Shown here one piece after another: positions 25,951 through 34,569 of a DNA stretch of 64,000 nt. A program made the position numbers and the translations under genes. Position 1 is the first letter of the stretch. Each line of letters opens with the position of its first letter. The notes under the pieces are model-generated. The model worked only from the letters and a program-made list of their open reading frames with translations, ran no database searches and was not told where the DNA came from. Source of the DNA: Phycisphaerae bacterium (lineage in GTDB: Bacteria; Planctomycetota; Phycisphaerae; UBA1845). The stretch is taken from the NCBI GenBank assembly GCA_029260135.1, contig JAJDDV010000051.1, positions 1 to 64,000 of the forward strand, given 5' to 3'.

Positions 25951-26706
25951 CTACGGGGCGAATCCGCCCACCCGGATAAACGGCTCCGTGACAACGACCT
26001 TGAACGGGTCCTTGGAATATCGTGGGTTGTGGATCAAAAAGGTCACCATGAGTTCCGTCGTTCCGGGAGCGCCTTTACCGTCGGGGTTCGGATGGATCCG
26101 GATCCTCTTTCGGGGAAGCCAATCTCGTTTTGAAATCAGCCACTTCTCAGCCGGTCCGTGCTTCCGCTTGATGAGCACGGATTTGCAGGGTTCCTCTCCG
26201 ACGTTCTCCTGGGCCGCAAGTTTGACGGACCCCGATTGGATCGCCGCGCTGAACGGTTCCGGATCGGTGTAGACGTGCATCAAGAGTCGCTTCATGTCCT
26301 CACCGTGCGGGCCGAATACGCCTTCATCCTCATTCTCATAGACCATGTGGGTTTGGAGGTCCTTAACGAAATGCACCTTTCCGTTCGTGCCGATTTCGTA
26401 TTCGATCCGCTCGTTCGTATCGGTCGTCGTAAGCGTGAGTATCATTCGAAACGGCTCCGCGCCGGACTCCGTTCTTCGTCCCAGGACCCCCCGACCCTTG
26501 ACACGCAACACACGATCCGCCATCCAGCCGGTACCGCTTACCTCCGCCTGATAGGACGCGGTTTCCAGCTCTTTGAGCGCCGCCGCCGACCGCCTCAAGA
26601 CATCGAGCCCTTTCTTCGCGGCGTCGCTCTGGGGCGGTACCGCGGAAACCGGCAGACTCGTCGAGAGAAGGGCGCCCGCCGCCATCATGATCAGGTTACG
26701 CATCAT
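25951..26706 (-). CDS. Secreted protein of the LolA-like/DUF2092 type
   Basis: This 251-residue protein has a signal peptide (LIMMAAGALLSTSLPVSAV). The mature part has alternating beta-strand patterns (YQAEVSGTGW, VLRVKGRGVL, FRMILTLTTT, PCKSVLIKRK, LMVTFLIHNPRYSKD). It resembles predicted periplasmic DUF2092 proteins, which share the half-barrel of LolA/LolB lipoprotein carriers. A role in outer-membrane lipid or lipoprotein handling is only inferred. It lies 155 bases downstream of bamA on the same strand, which fits an envelope role. GGAG precedes the paired ATG codons by about five bases. Confidence 0.6.
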   Translation of the reverse strand: MMRNLIMMAAGALLSTSLPVSAVPPQSDAAKKGLDVLRRSAAALKELETASYQAEVSGTGWMADRVLRVKGRGVLGRRTESGAEPFRMILTLTTTDTNERIEYEIGTNGKVHFVKDLQTHMVYENEDEGVFGPHGEDMKRLLMHVYTDPEPFSAAIQSGSVKLAAQENVGEEPCKSVLIKRKHGPAEKWLISKRDWLPRKRIRIHPNPDGKGAPGTTELMVTFLIHNPRYSKDPFKVVVTEPFIRVGGFAP

Positions 26707-26861
26707 AGGAACTCCAACCCTCCTGCACCTTTTCTCGTAAGTTCGTTCCAGGCGAGAGGATACCCCAAACTACCAGCCGCTTCCACCAGGCCGCGGATCG
26801 ACAGGCCGAACGGTCCTGTCAGCCGGAGACGATCCAGGCAGGCGACTCAGATGATACCGTG

Positions 26862-29177
26862 CTAGAAGATTCGACCGACGAGGAAGCTGAACACCTGCGT
26901 CTCGTCGTCAGACTGGGAGGTGAGCGGGAACCCGAGCCCTAGTTCCAACGGAACCGGGCCGAAGACGTCGATCGTGAAACGCGCACCGGCACCGATCGAC
27001 GCACGGACATCGCTGGTACCGACCCATCCCGTATCGAGGAAGTAGAACCCGCGAATGTTCTCGCCGACCAGCGGGAAGGCGTATTCTGCACCGCCGAGGA
27101 GCATATAATCGCCGCCAATGTTGTCCGTATTCAGACCCGACCGCCGTCCAACGCCGCGGAACTCGAAGCCACGGATCGATCCGGTTCCGCCGGCGTAGAA
27201 CCGCTCGTGTACCGGCGCGTCGCCGATCATGGCACCGCCTTCCGCACGAAGCTTGAGCACGTGCTTCCGATCTTGAAGATCGGTGTCGAGGGTCTTGTAC
27301 CACGTGTAGCCGGCGGTCAATCGCCCGAACATGTGCTCGCCACCGAAGACACCGAACTGCTCGTACGCCAACCGTAGGCGGCTACCCGACGTCGGTATGA
27401 ATCGGTTGTCCGTCCCATCACGAACCAGCGAGACCTTCAGGCTGGTCTGAACCGCGGAACCCTCCTCCTCGCGAATCTCGCGTGCGGCAAAGAGATCGAG
27501 TTCGCGAAGGGAGACTTGTTCGGCGCGCAGCGCCAACTCGCCCGACCACCCTCGCAACCGACCTCGTTCGAATCGCCGCCCCAAACTGAATGTCACGCCG
27601 CCACGTCGTTCGTCGTAGCTGTTTCGTGCTCGCTGAAACAAGAAGGCGCTGACATCGAGTCGAAGCGGCTTATCCATCCAATAGGGTTCGGTGAAGTCCA
27701 ATCGAAAGCGACTCAACTCCGTACCCGGCTGAACTTCCAGACGGAAGTGCTGCCCCCCGCCGAAGAACGCCCGAAGCTTGAGCAGCTCTTGCAGGCTTCG
27801 CGGCCGGTCGGAAATGTCGAAGTTTTGGAGGTCGAGAACGACGTTTCCGACAAGCCCGGCGTTGCTCGTTACACCGACGCCGAAAATGAAATCGCCCGCT
27901 TTCTCGGCCTCCTGAACGTCCATCACGATGTCACGCACACCCGGTTGATTGCCTACGGGATACACGCGTGCCGAGTCGAAGATGCGTGATTCCTTGAGGC
28001 GGCGTTGAGCCTCCTGAACCTCCGTCATGTCGAACAGATCATCGGGCGGATAGAGATTCAGTGCCCGGCGAACCACTTTATCGCGTGTCCGCGCATTGCC
28101 ACGAACGACGACGCGACCGACGCGATACTGCTCGCCCTCGGCAATGTCAATCGTAATGCGCACGAGCCCGGGCCTCGCCGAGAAGACCCGGCTGGGCTGA
28201 ACGGCCACATAGATATGCCCCAGCTCACCGTATCGTTTCTGAATCGCTCGGACGTCCGCCGCGATCTTCAGACGACTGACCGTCTGGCCGACCTGCGAGT
28301 TCATCAGTTGCGAAAGTTCGTTCTCCTTCAGGACCGAGTTTCCACGAAACTCGATCGCCTCGATCGAATACCGCGCTCCCTCTTCGATCGTGAAGACGAC
28401 CGTCAGGTCCTCACCGTCGTCGCTGAGTTCGCGACGATAGCTCACGCGGGCATCCAGGTATCCCTCGTCTCGATAGAACGTCTGCAACTGGGCGACATCG
28501 GCCTCCGCGCGGTCCTCGTCGAACGACCCCGAACGAAAGATCCACATCGCGGTTTTGGTGTCCACTTGGCGCTTCAGCGTCCCTTCATCGAACGCCTCGT
28601 TGCCCTCGAAGCTGATCTCCCGGATACGGACCAAGAGACCTTCCTCGATCGTGAACACCAGTTCCCCGGACCGTGTCACGCCTTCCGTGTCGTACCCGAC
28701 TTGGATGTCGCCAAACCCCGCATCGCGGTATTTGGCCACGATCGCGTCACGTGCATCGCGTATCGCGAACCAGTCAACCGGTTCCCCGATCGCCTGCGTT
28801 ACGTGGGTCTTGAACTGCCCGTCGCGGAAATGGCTGTTCCCTTCGAACCGGATGGCCGTCACGACGGGCCGCTCGCGAAGCTCGAACGTCACGACAGCAC
28901 CCGGGTCGTCGTCCGTCAGAACGTAACGCGCCGAAAGGAACCGCCCACTGCGAAGCAGACGAACGACAGCCTCATCGAGAAGCGGAGGGTCAAGGGGTTG
29001 TCCGATCCGTACCCCAACCAGATCGCGCACGAAGACCTCGTTGGCCTGCGTGAGTCCGGTGAACTCGACCGCCGTGATGTTACGGACGGGCTGCTCCTGT
29101 CCAAACGCCGTGGACAGGCAAACCAGCCAGGCGGCTGGAACAGCCAACGACCATGCGACTCGCGCCATTCGCCGCAT
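26862..29177 (-). CDS. bamA: Outer-membrane assembly factor BamA (Omp85 family)
   Basis: This 771-residue protein has a signal peptide (LAVPAAWLVCLSTAFGQ) followed by five POTRA repeats, recognisable by their F.GN openings (ITAVEFTGLT, IRFEGNSHF, ISFEGNEAF, IEFRGNSVL, VVVRGNART). A C-terminal 16-strand-type barrel has the conserved loop-6 motif IRGFEF and ends in Phe (LVGRIF), the usual beta-signal. Five POTRAs point to BamA rather than TamA. It inserts beta-barrel proteins into the outer membrane, which is direct evidence for a diderm envelope. The ATG at 29177 is preferred to a GTG at 29216, without a strong RBS for either. Confidence 0.93.
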   Translation of the reverse strand: MRRMARVAWSLAVPAAWLVCLSTAFGQEQPVRNITAVEFTGLTQANEVFVRDLVGVRIGQPLDPPLLDEAVVRLLRSGRFLSARYVLTDDDPGAVVTFELRERPVVTAIRFEGNSHFRDGQFKTHVTQAIGEPVDWFAIRDARDAIVAKYRDAGFGDIQVGYDTEGVTRSGELVFTIEEGLLVRIREISFEGNEAFDEGTLKRQVDTKTAMWIFRSGSFDEDRAEADVAQLQTFYRDEGYLDARVSYRRELSDDGEDLTVVFTIEEGARYSIEAIEFRGNSVLKENELSQLMNSQVGQTVSRLKIAADVRAIQKRYGELGHIYVAVQPSRVFSARPGLVRITIDIAEGEQYRVGRVVVRGNARTRDKVVRRALNLYPPDDLFDMTEVQEAQRRLKESRIFDSARVYPVGNQPGVRDIVMDVQEAEKAGDFIFGVGVTSNAGLVGNVVLDLQNFDISDRPRSLQELLKLRAFFGGGQHFRLEVQPGTELSRFRLDFTEPYWMDKPLRLDVSAFLFQRARNSYDERRGGVTFSLGRRFERGRLRGWSGELALRAEQVSLRELDLFAAREIREEEGSAVQTSLKVSLVRDGTDNRFIPTSGSRLRLAYEQFGVFGGEHMFGRLTAGYTWYKTLDTDLQDRKHVLKLRAEGGAMIGDAPVHERFYAGGTGSIRGFEFRGVGRRSGLNTDNIGGDYMLLGGAEYAFPLVGENIRGFYFLDTGWVGTSDVRASIGAGARFTIDVFGPVPLELGLGFPLTSQSDDETQVFSFLVGRIF

Positions 29178-29359
29178 CCCGGAAGCTTGGTTGCGCCCCG
29201 ATCGACCGGACCGCACCGGTACCGAACAGGGGGCTGGGAGGTCACACTACCATCCAATGCGAATCATCGCAATGCGCAAGCGCGTGATGTTTCCACGTCC
29301 GGAATGACCTCGCCGGTGTCATGCCGACCGTGAAACTGGGTTATCCCTGCGCGCGTTGC

Positions 29360-30766
29360 TCAGAAGGGTACGACGTCATCACTGGCGCTGAACGGCTCGG
29401 GACCGACGTGCAGGTCGTCGAATCGTGTGAATCGTTTGTCAAAGTGGAGCGTAATCGAGCCTGTCGGCCCGTTCCGCTGCTTCGCGATGATCAACTCCGC
29501 CTGATTCTGAACGGACTCGTCATCCGGCTTGTAATACTCCTCGCGGTGGATCAGGAGAACCACGTCGGCGTCCTGCTCGATCGCCCCGGACTCGCGCAGG
29601 TCGCTCATGAGTGGTCGCTTGTCTGCACGCCCCTCCGGCATCCGATTGAGCTGCGCCATGGCAAGAACCGGTATGTCAAGTTCGCGCCCCAGGCTCTTGA
29701 GCCCGCGGCTGATGGCCGCAATCTCCACCTGGCGGTTTTCAGACCGCGGCGTGTGCATGAGCTGCAGATAGTCGACAAAAACCGCCTGAATGTCGTGGCG
29801 CTGCTTGAGGCGCCGAGCGGACGAACGCAGTTCCATGATGCTCATGCCCGGGGTATCGTCGATAAAGAGCGGTGCCTCCTCGAAATCGGCACAGGCGTTG
29901 AGCAACTGACGCGTATCCTCTTCCGACAACATGCGTCGGCGCAAGCGCTGCGCGTCCACACCCGTGTGGCAGCAGAGCACACGCTGAGCAAGCTGGTCGC
30001 TGCTCATTTCCATCGAGAAGAAGCAGACCGGAATGCGGTCTCTCAGCGCCATGTGCTGTGCGACGGAGAGCCCCAACGCCGTTTTACCCATCGACGGACG
30101 ACCGGCCAGGATGATCAGATCGCCGCGCTGAAGCCCACTGGTATACTCGTTGAGTTGGGTGAATCCGGTCTTCAGTCCGGTACACCCGCCGCGACCCCCC
30201 TCCTCCAGCTGCTTCGCCAGCCTGGCGACCGCCTCGCGGATTTCGGCCGTTTGCCCCCCGACGCGCCGCTCGGTGACCTCGAAAACCTTCTGCTCGGCGA
30301 TGTCGAGTATCTCTCGTGCTTCGTCCACGCCTGAAAAAGCCTGGTCGGCGATCTCGCCTGCGCAGCGAATCAGGTCGCGGAGCATCCCCTTGTCGCGAAC
30401 GATCTTCGCGTAGTACTCGGCGTTCGCCCATTCGGAGAAACTCTCTGCGAGCTGGATCATGTACTCTTGACCACCGACGAACTCCAAGAGCGCACGGCGG
30501 CGAAGCTCATCGGAAACGACGATCAGGTCGACCGCCTTCGTCGGATCGTCATAGAGATCAAGAAGAACCTCGAAGAGCTTCTGGTGGGCGGGCAGATAGA
30601 ACCACTCTGCATCCGAGCGGCCGATGACGGGCATGACCTCGGCGATGGCGTCCCGGCTCATCATGAGGGAACCGAGCAACGCCATCTCAGCGTCTAGATC
30701 CTGCGGTGGGACCCGATCCGTTCCCACCTGGACCCTGGCGCTACCTGCGTCCAGACTCGTCGCCAT
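29360..30766 (-). CDS. dnaB: Replicative DNA helicase DnaB
   Basis: This 468-residue protein has the N-terminal DnaB domain (PQDLDAEMALLGSLMM) and a RecA-like helicase domain. The latter has Walker A GRPSMGKTAL, the FFSMEMSSDQLAQR segment, Walker B VFVDYLQLM and ESGAIEQDADVV. It unwinds DNA at the replication fork as a hexamer. GGAGG lies nine bases before the ATG at 30766, and the start overlaps the rplI end by 26 bases. It is the last gene of the glmU-to-dnaB operon. Confidence 0.97.
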   Translation of the reverse strand: MATSLDAGSARVQVGTDRVPPQDLDAEMALLGSLMMSRDAIAEVMPVIGRSDAEWFYLPAHQKLFEVLLDLYDDPTKAVDLIVVSDELRRRALLEFVGGQEYMIQLAESFSEWANAEYYAKIVRDKGMLRDLIRCAGEIADQAFSGVDEAREILDIAEQKVFEVTERRVGGQTAEIREAVARLAKQLEEGGRGGCTGLKTGFTQLNEYTSGLQRGDLIILAGRPSMGKTALGLSVAQHMALRDRIPVCFFSMEMSSDQLAQRVLCCHTGVDAQRLRRRMLSEEDTRQLLNACADFEEAPLFIDDTPGMSIMELRSSARRLKQRHDIQAVFVDYLQLMHTPRSENRQVEIAAISRGLKSLGRELDIPVLAMAQLNRMPEGRADKRPLMSDLRESGAIEQDADVVLLIHREEYYKPDDESVQNQAELIIAKQRNGPTGSITLHFDKRFTRFDDLHVGPEPFSASDDVVPF

Positions 30767-31274
30767 GGTTATCAGCCTCCTTGCCCACCGGTGAGGCCTC
30801 GCCATCCTCCACGTCGTCGTCGTCCTCGGACTTCTCGCGAACCACCCAGACCTTGATGGTGCTGCGCAAGCCTTCACCGAGCTGGACCTCGACCGAAACG
30901 TTATCGAGGTGTCGAATCGGTGTCTCGATCACGACTTGTGAGGCTTCAACCGGATACCCCTCTTCCATCAACGCCGTGCTGATGTCCTTCTGCCCGACCG
31001 AACCGTACAGAACACCTTCCTCGTTCGCCCGCGCTCGAACCGTGACCTCGACCCCTTCGAGCCGCTGCGAGTACTCTTCAAGAAGTTTGCGGTTGCGGAT
31101 TCGGTCAGCCTCAGCCAGCCGGCGTGCCTCACGGAGCTTGCGAATGTTCGCCTCGGTCGGCTGCGTCGCCAGCCCCTGCGGAAGAAGGTAGTTGCGCCCA
31201 TATCCCTCGGCGACGTCGACAATATCACCGACAATACCGAGTGTGCTTACGCTCTTGCAGAGCAATAGTCTCAT
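30741..31274 (-). CDS. rplI: 50S ribosomal protein L9
   Basis: The N-terminal domain is canonical (VSTLGIVGDIVDVAEGYGRN, then YLLPQGLA). A connecting helix and a C-terminal rRNA-binding domain (LYGSVGQKDIS) follow. At 177 residues it is longer than the usual 150 or so because of an acidic tail (SEDDDDVEDGE) that runs over the dnaB start. It sits 12 bases after ssb, where many bacteria have rpsR between the two genes. Confidence 0.96.
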   Translation of the reverse strand: MRLLLCKSVSTLGIVGDIVDVAEGYGRNYLLPQGLATQPTEANIRKLREARRLAEADRIRNRKLLEEYSQRLEGVEVTVRARANEEGVLYGSVGQKDISTALMEEGYPVEASQVVIETPIRHLDNVSVEVQLGEGLRSTIKVWVVREKSEDDDDVEDGEASPVGKEADNHGDESGRR

Positions 31275-31286
31275 ATCGTTGCTTTC

Positions 31287-31724
31287 CTAAAACGGGATCT
31301 CATCGTCCGTCGGTGGCGGCGGCTGATCATGACCGGGACCGGTCGATGCGCCGGTCGAAGCTGGCTGCGCGGCTCCCGTCCCGTCAGCACCGCGCGCGCC
31401 GCCAAGAAACGTGAAGTTGTCGACCATCACTTCGTGCCGGCTTCGCTTTTCGCCTTCTTGGGTCGCCCACTGATTCAGATGCAAACGACCCTCCACAAGC
31501 GCGGGGCGCCCCTTGGCCATATACTGATTGAACGTCTCCGCACTGCGCCCGAACAGAACGCAGTCCACGAAGCACACGTCCTCTCGCGTATTACCCTCGC
31601 GATCACGCCACTTGCGGTTCGTCGCGATCCCGAACTTGCAGATCGCGGTGTTCGCCGGCGTATAGCTCAACTCAGGGTCCCGCGTCAGATTCCCTACAAG
31701 GATGATGCGGTTGTAGCTCGCCAT
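31287..31724 (-). CDS. ssb: Single-stranded DNA-binding protein
   Basis: This 145-residue protein has an OB-fold (NRIILVGNLTRDPELSYTP, FVDCVLFGRSAE, KGRPALVEGRL), a Pro/Thr/Gly-rich linker and the conserved acidic partner-binding tip DDEIPF. It coats single-stranded DNA and recruits replication and repair proteins through the tip. It lies between rpsF and rplI, as is common. Confidence 0.97.
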   Translation of the reverse strand: MASYNRIILVGNLTRDPELSYTPANTAICKFGIATNRKWRDREGNTREDVCFVDCVLFGRSAETFNQYMAKGRPALVEGRLHLNQWATQEGEKRSRHEVMVDNFTFLGGARGADGTGAAQPASTGASTGPGHDQPPPPTDDEIPF

Positions 31725-31778
31725 CGATCGCTTCCCCTAACACATGGTTCGAATCCGTTCCACACCGTTGAGCCGTTG

Positions 31779-32291
31779 TCACTCGGCAACCGGTGCCTGA
31801 TCCTCGGTTCCCTCCGCCGTCACGGACGCCGCAGGCGGTTCGACGGGCGCCGTTTCGGCGACGGCGGCGGCGGGCTCCGTCGGTACGGCCGCTTTCGTCA
31901 CGGGTCCCAGGACGGGCTTATCCGGCCCGGGCTTGCCCGCGGGGCCGTCTGGACCCGGCGCGTCTTCCCTCCACGCGACGAAGGCCCGCTCCATCGCCTC
32001 GTTCGTGACATCTTCGGCGCGCAGGACAAGTACGCGCAGAATCACCTCGGAAAGTTGCACGTCCCGCTCCAGCGGAACGATCTTCTCCGCCGGGGCGCGG
32101 AAGAACGTCAGAGCGTACACTCCGCGCTTGCGCCCTTTGATGCGGTACGCCAAACGCCGTTCATCCCACTTTCGGCAGAGGATAACCTCGCCCTCGGCGC
32201 GATCCATCAGACGCTGAATCTCCGCCTCGCACTTGTCGAATGAACTTCCAAACGTCGGGTCAAACAGAAACATGGCTTCGTATTGGTTCAA
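31779..32291 (-). CDS. rpsF: 30S ribosomal protein S6 with a long C-terminal extension
   Basis: Residues 1-105 are a normal S6 (YEAMFLFDP, LAYRIKGRKRGVYAL). It then adds about 65 residues rich in Pro, Ala, Glu and Val (GPDGPAGKPGPDKP and on), likely disordered. S6 helps assemble the platform of the small subunit with S18. The start is a TTG at 32291, which gives the expected N-terminus (MNQYEAMFLF); AGGAG lies ten bases upstream. The extension is not needed for the fold, and its role is unknown. Confidence 0.95.
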   Translation of the reverse strand: MNQYEAMFLFDPTFGSSFDKCEAEIQRLMDRAEGEVILCRKWDERRLAYRIKGRKRGVYALTFFRAPAEKIVPLERDVQLSEVILRVLVLRAEDVTNEAMERAFVAWREDAPGPDGPAGKPGPDKPVLGPVTKAAVPTEPAAAVAETAPVEPPAASVTAEGTEDQAPVAE

Positions 32292-32322
32292 CGTCGCATA
32301 TCTCCTACGCCAGTGCCCCTCG

Positions 32323-32892
32323 TTACACGGGGGGTGGATCCCCGTTAAAACGGGTCATGGTCAAATCCGTACCGTGGCCGATCCAGTACTCGACGGCATC
32401 GGCCGCCCGCTCCTGGGCACGCTTGATGATCGCCTGGTCCTCCAGGTCGAATCGCGTCAACACGAACGAGGTGGGACTGCCGATCGGTTCACCAATCCCG
32501 ATCCGCAATCGGCTCCACGCGTCCGTCCCCACACGATCGACAATCTCCTGAAGGCCTTTGTGTCCTCCGCTCGATCCGCCGGACCGCATCCGCAGCCGCC
32601 CCAACGGAAGAGCCATATCATCACTGATGACCAGAAGGTCATCCATCTCCAGCTTATAGAACCGGCCGGCGGCCTGAACCGACCGACCGCTACGATTCAT
32701 GTACGTCGTCGGCTTGAGCAAGACGACCCGATCCTCTGCGATCCGTCCCAGCTCAAACCTCGCGTTGAATTTCTCGCCGCCCAGCGCCATCCCCCACCGC
32801 TCACCCAGCAGGTCGATGACGTCAAAACCCACATTATGGCGAGTGCCGCGATACGAAGGACCGGGATTACCGAGGCCGACAATCAGCTTCAC
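32323..32892 (-). CDS. pth: Peptidyl-tRNA hydrolase
   Basis: This 189-residue protein has the family motifs IVGLGNPGPSYRGTRHNVGF (catalytic His in RHNVG), LLKPTTYMNRSG, LLVISDDMALPLG and GSSGGHKGLQ. It recycles tRNA by cleaving peptidyl-tRNA released during abortive translation. Length and motifs are normal. It lies 23 bases after the rplY-type gene and 31 bases before rpsF. Confidence 0.97.
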   Translation of the reverse strand: MKLIVGLGNPGPSYRGTRHNVGFDVIDLLGERWGMALGGEKFNARFELGRIAEDRVVLLKPTTYMNRSGRSVQAAGRFYKLEMDDLLVISDDMALPLGRLRMRSGGSSGGHKGLQEIVDRVGTDAWSRLRIGIGEPIGSPTSFVLTRFDLEDQAIIKRAQERAADAVEYWIGHGTDLTMTRFNGDPPPV

Positions 32893-32915
32893 CGCTATAC
32901 CCGCGCCGTGTGCCG

Positions 32916-33563
32916 CTACGAAGCGCCGGCGTCATCCTCCTTGCGAACCCGCCCGATGCGCTCGGGCTCGACAGATGCCTCATCGCCCTCCTCCGCCGGC
33001 TCAGGCTCCGCCTCTTCGACCAATGCCCGAACCGTCGCCACGCGCTCGTCGGGATCATTCATCGCCACCACACCGTCCGGCAACTCCAGGTCCTTTACCA
33101 ACAGCGAAGTACCGAGTTCCAGATGCGTGATGAACGGGTGCAGCGTCTCCGGAATATCTGCCATCAGACACTCCACTTCCATATCGGCCAGATGCTGCTC
33201 CATCACGCCGCCGTCCGAGACACCCTTCGCAACGCCGCGCAGCTCGATGCCCACGCGCACCTTCACGCGCTCATCGAGCGCCACACGCGTCAAGTCCACG
33301 TGTACCGGCGTCGTTCCCAGATGGTCGTACTGCACCTTCTTGATCAGATACTGCTGGGTGTTGCCGCCGAGTTCCACTTGCAGCATGCGCGCTCCGTGCG
33401 CCAACGAATTCTCGACATCGTGCAGCGGCATGGCCACCGATTCCGGCGCCTCACCATGCCCGTAGATGATTACGGGCAATTGACCCGCCTGCCGCAACGC
33501 ACGGGCCGATCGCGTTCCAGCGCTGCTGCGAGGCTCAGCCTTAATGATCGTCTTCATCTCCAT
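32916..33563 (-). CDS. rplY: 50S ribosomal protein L25 (CTC/TL5 type)
   Basis: This 215-residue protein has the 5S-rRNA-binding L25 domain (about 1-95: SSAGTRSARALRQAGQLPVI, then YLIKKVQYDH and VHVDLTRV) and the CTC-type C-terminal beta domain, followed by an acidic tail (EEAEPEPAEEGDEAS). The start is one of two close ATG codons; 33563 is used, with GGAG upstream. It lies 7 bases after prs in the conserved prs-ctc-pth order. Confidence 0.93.
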   Translation of the reverse strand: MEMKTIIKAEPRSSAGTRSARALRQAGQLPVIIYGHGEAPESVAMPLHDVENSLAHGARMLQVELGGNTQQYLIKKVQYDHLGTTPVHVDLTRVALDERVKVRVGIELRGVAKGVSDGGVMEQHLADMEVECLMADIPETLHPFITHLELGTSLLVKDLELPDGVVAMNDPDERVATVRALVEEAEPEPAEEGDEASVEPERIGRVRKEDDAGAS

Positions 33564-33570
33564 CGCGATA

Positions 33571-34569
33571 TCATTCTCCGTCCTCGGCCAGGCGAAACAG
33601 CGCACTAACCGATTGATGTTCATGGATCCGCTTGATCGCCTCTCCGATCAAATCCGCAACGGACAATACCGTAAGATTCTTCAGCTGCGCTCGGATCTCG
33701 GGACACGCTTCAATGGTGTCCGTCACCACAATCTCACTGAGTTCCGCACCGAGAAGCCGCTCGACGGCCGGACCCGCGAACACGCCGTGAGCCGCCGCCA
33801 CGAAGACCTTCCGGGCGCCATGGCTACGAACGAGCTTCGCCGCCTCGCAGACCGTTCCCGCCGTCGTGATCATGTCGTCGAACATCATCACGTCACGACC
33901 CTCGACGTTGCCGATGATGGTGATCGCCTTCGTCGAATCACCCGTCAAACGCCGCTTGTGAACAACCGCCAGCTCGCTGCCGAGACGCTCCGAAAAATCG
34001 TTGCCAAACTTGATGTTCCCAACGTCCGGTGAAACGAGAACCGCATTCTCGACACCCTCTCGCTGAAAATGCCTCGCCAGAACCGGAGCCGCCGTCAAGT
34101 GGTCCACGGGAATGTCGAAGAAGCCCTGTATCTGATCGGCGTGGAGGTTCATCGCCAGCACGCGGTCCGCCCCGGAACTCGTGAGCATGTTGGCCACGAG
34201 TTTCGCCGTAATCGGCATGCGCCCTTCCGACTTGCGATCCTGCCGAGCGTAACCGTAATAGGGAATCACGGCCGTAATGCGCTTCGCACTGGCACGGCGA
34301 AGGGAGTCCATAAAGATCAAGAGCTGCATCAAGTTCGAGTTCACCGGCGGACTCGTCGACTGAACCACGAAGCAGTCCTTCCCTCGGACGTCCTCTTCCA
34401 CCTTGACCAGCGTCTCACCATCCGGATAGGTACCGATCGTCGCGCGACCCAACGGGACGTTCAGATAACTGCAGATCTTCTGGGCCAAGTGCGTACTCGC
34501 CGTCCCGCCGAACACGACAAGACCTTCCGCCTCGAATCCTCGCGACGCTCGATTTCGCGATGACTTCAC
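33571..34569 (-). CDS. prs: Ribose-phosphate pyrophosphokinase
   Basis: This 332-residue enzyme makes PRPP from ribose 5-phosphate and ATP. Visible motifs are YPDGETLVKVEEDVRG, the ATP/flexible-loop segment YYGYARQDRKSEGRMPITAK, LHADQIQGFFDIP, SPDVGN and the PRPP-binding VMMFDDMITTAGTV. The GTG at 34569 overlaps the TGA of glmU by four bases, implying translational coupling. The protein carries about 17 extra residues before the usual start of homology (VVFGGTAS). Confidence 0.96.
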   Translation of the reverse strand: MKSSRNRASRGFEAEGLVVFGGTASTHLAQKICSYLNVPLGRATIGTYPDGETLVKVEEDVRGKDCFVVQSTSPPVNSNLMQLLIFMDSLRRASAKRITAVIPYYGYARQDRKSEGRMPITAKLVANMLTSSGADRVLAMNLHADQIQGFFDIPVDHLTAAPVLARHFQREGVENAVLVSPDVGNIKFGNDFSERLGSELAVVHKRRLTGDSTKAITIIGNVEGRDVMMFDDMITTAGTVCEAAKLVRSHGARKVFVAAAHGVFAGPAVERLLGAELSEIVVTDTIEACPEIRAQLKNLTVLSVADLIGEAIKRIHEHQSVSALFRLAEDGE

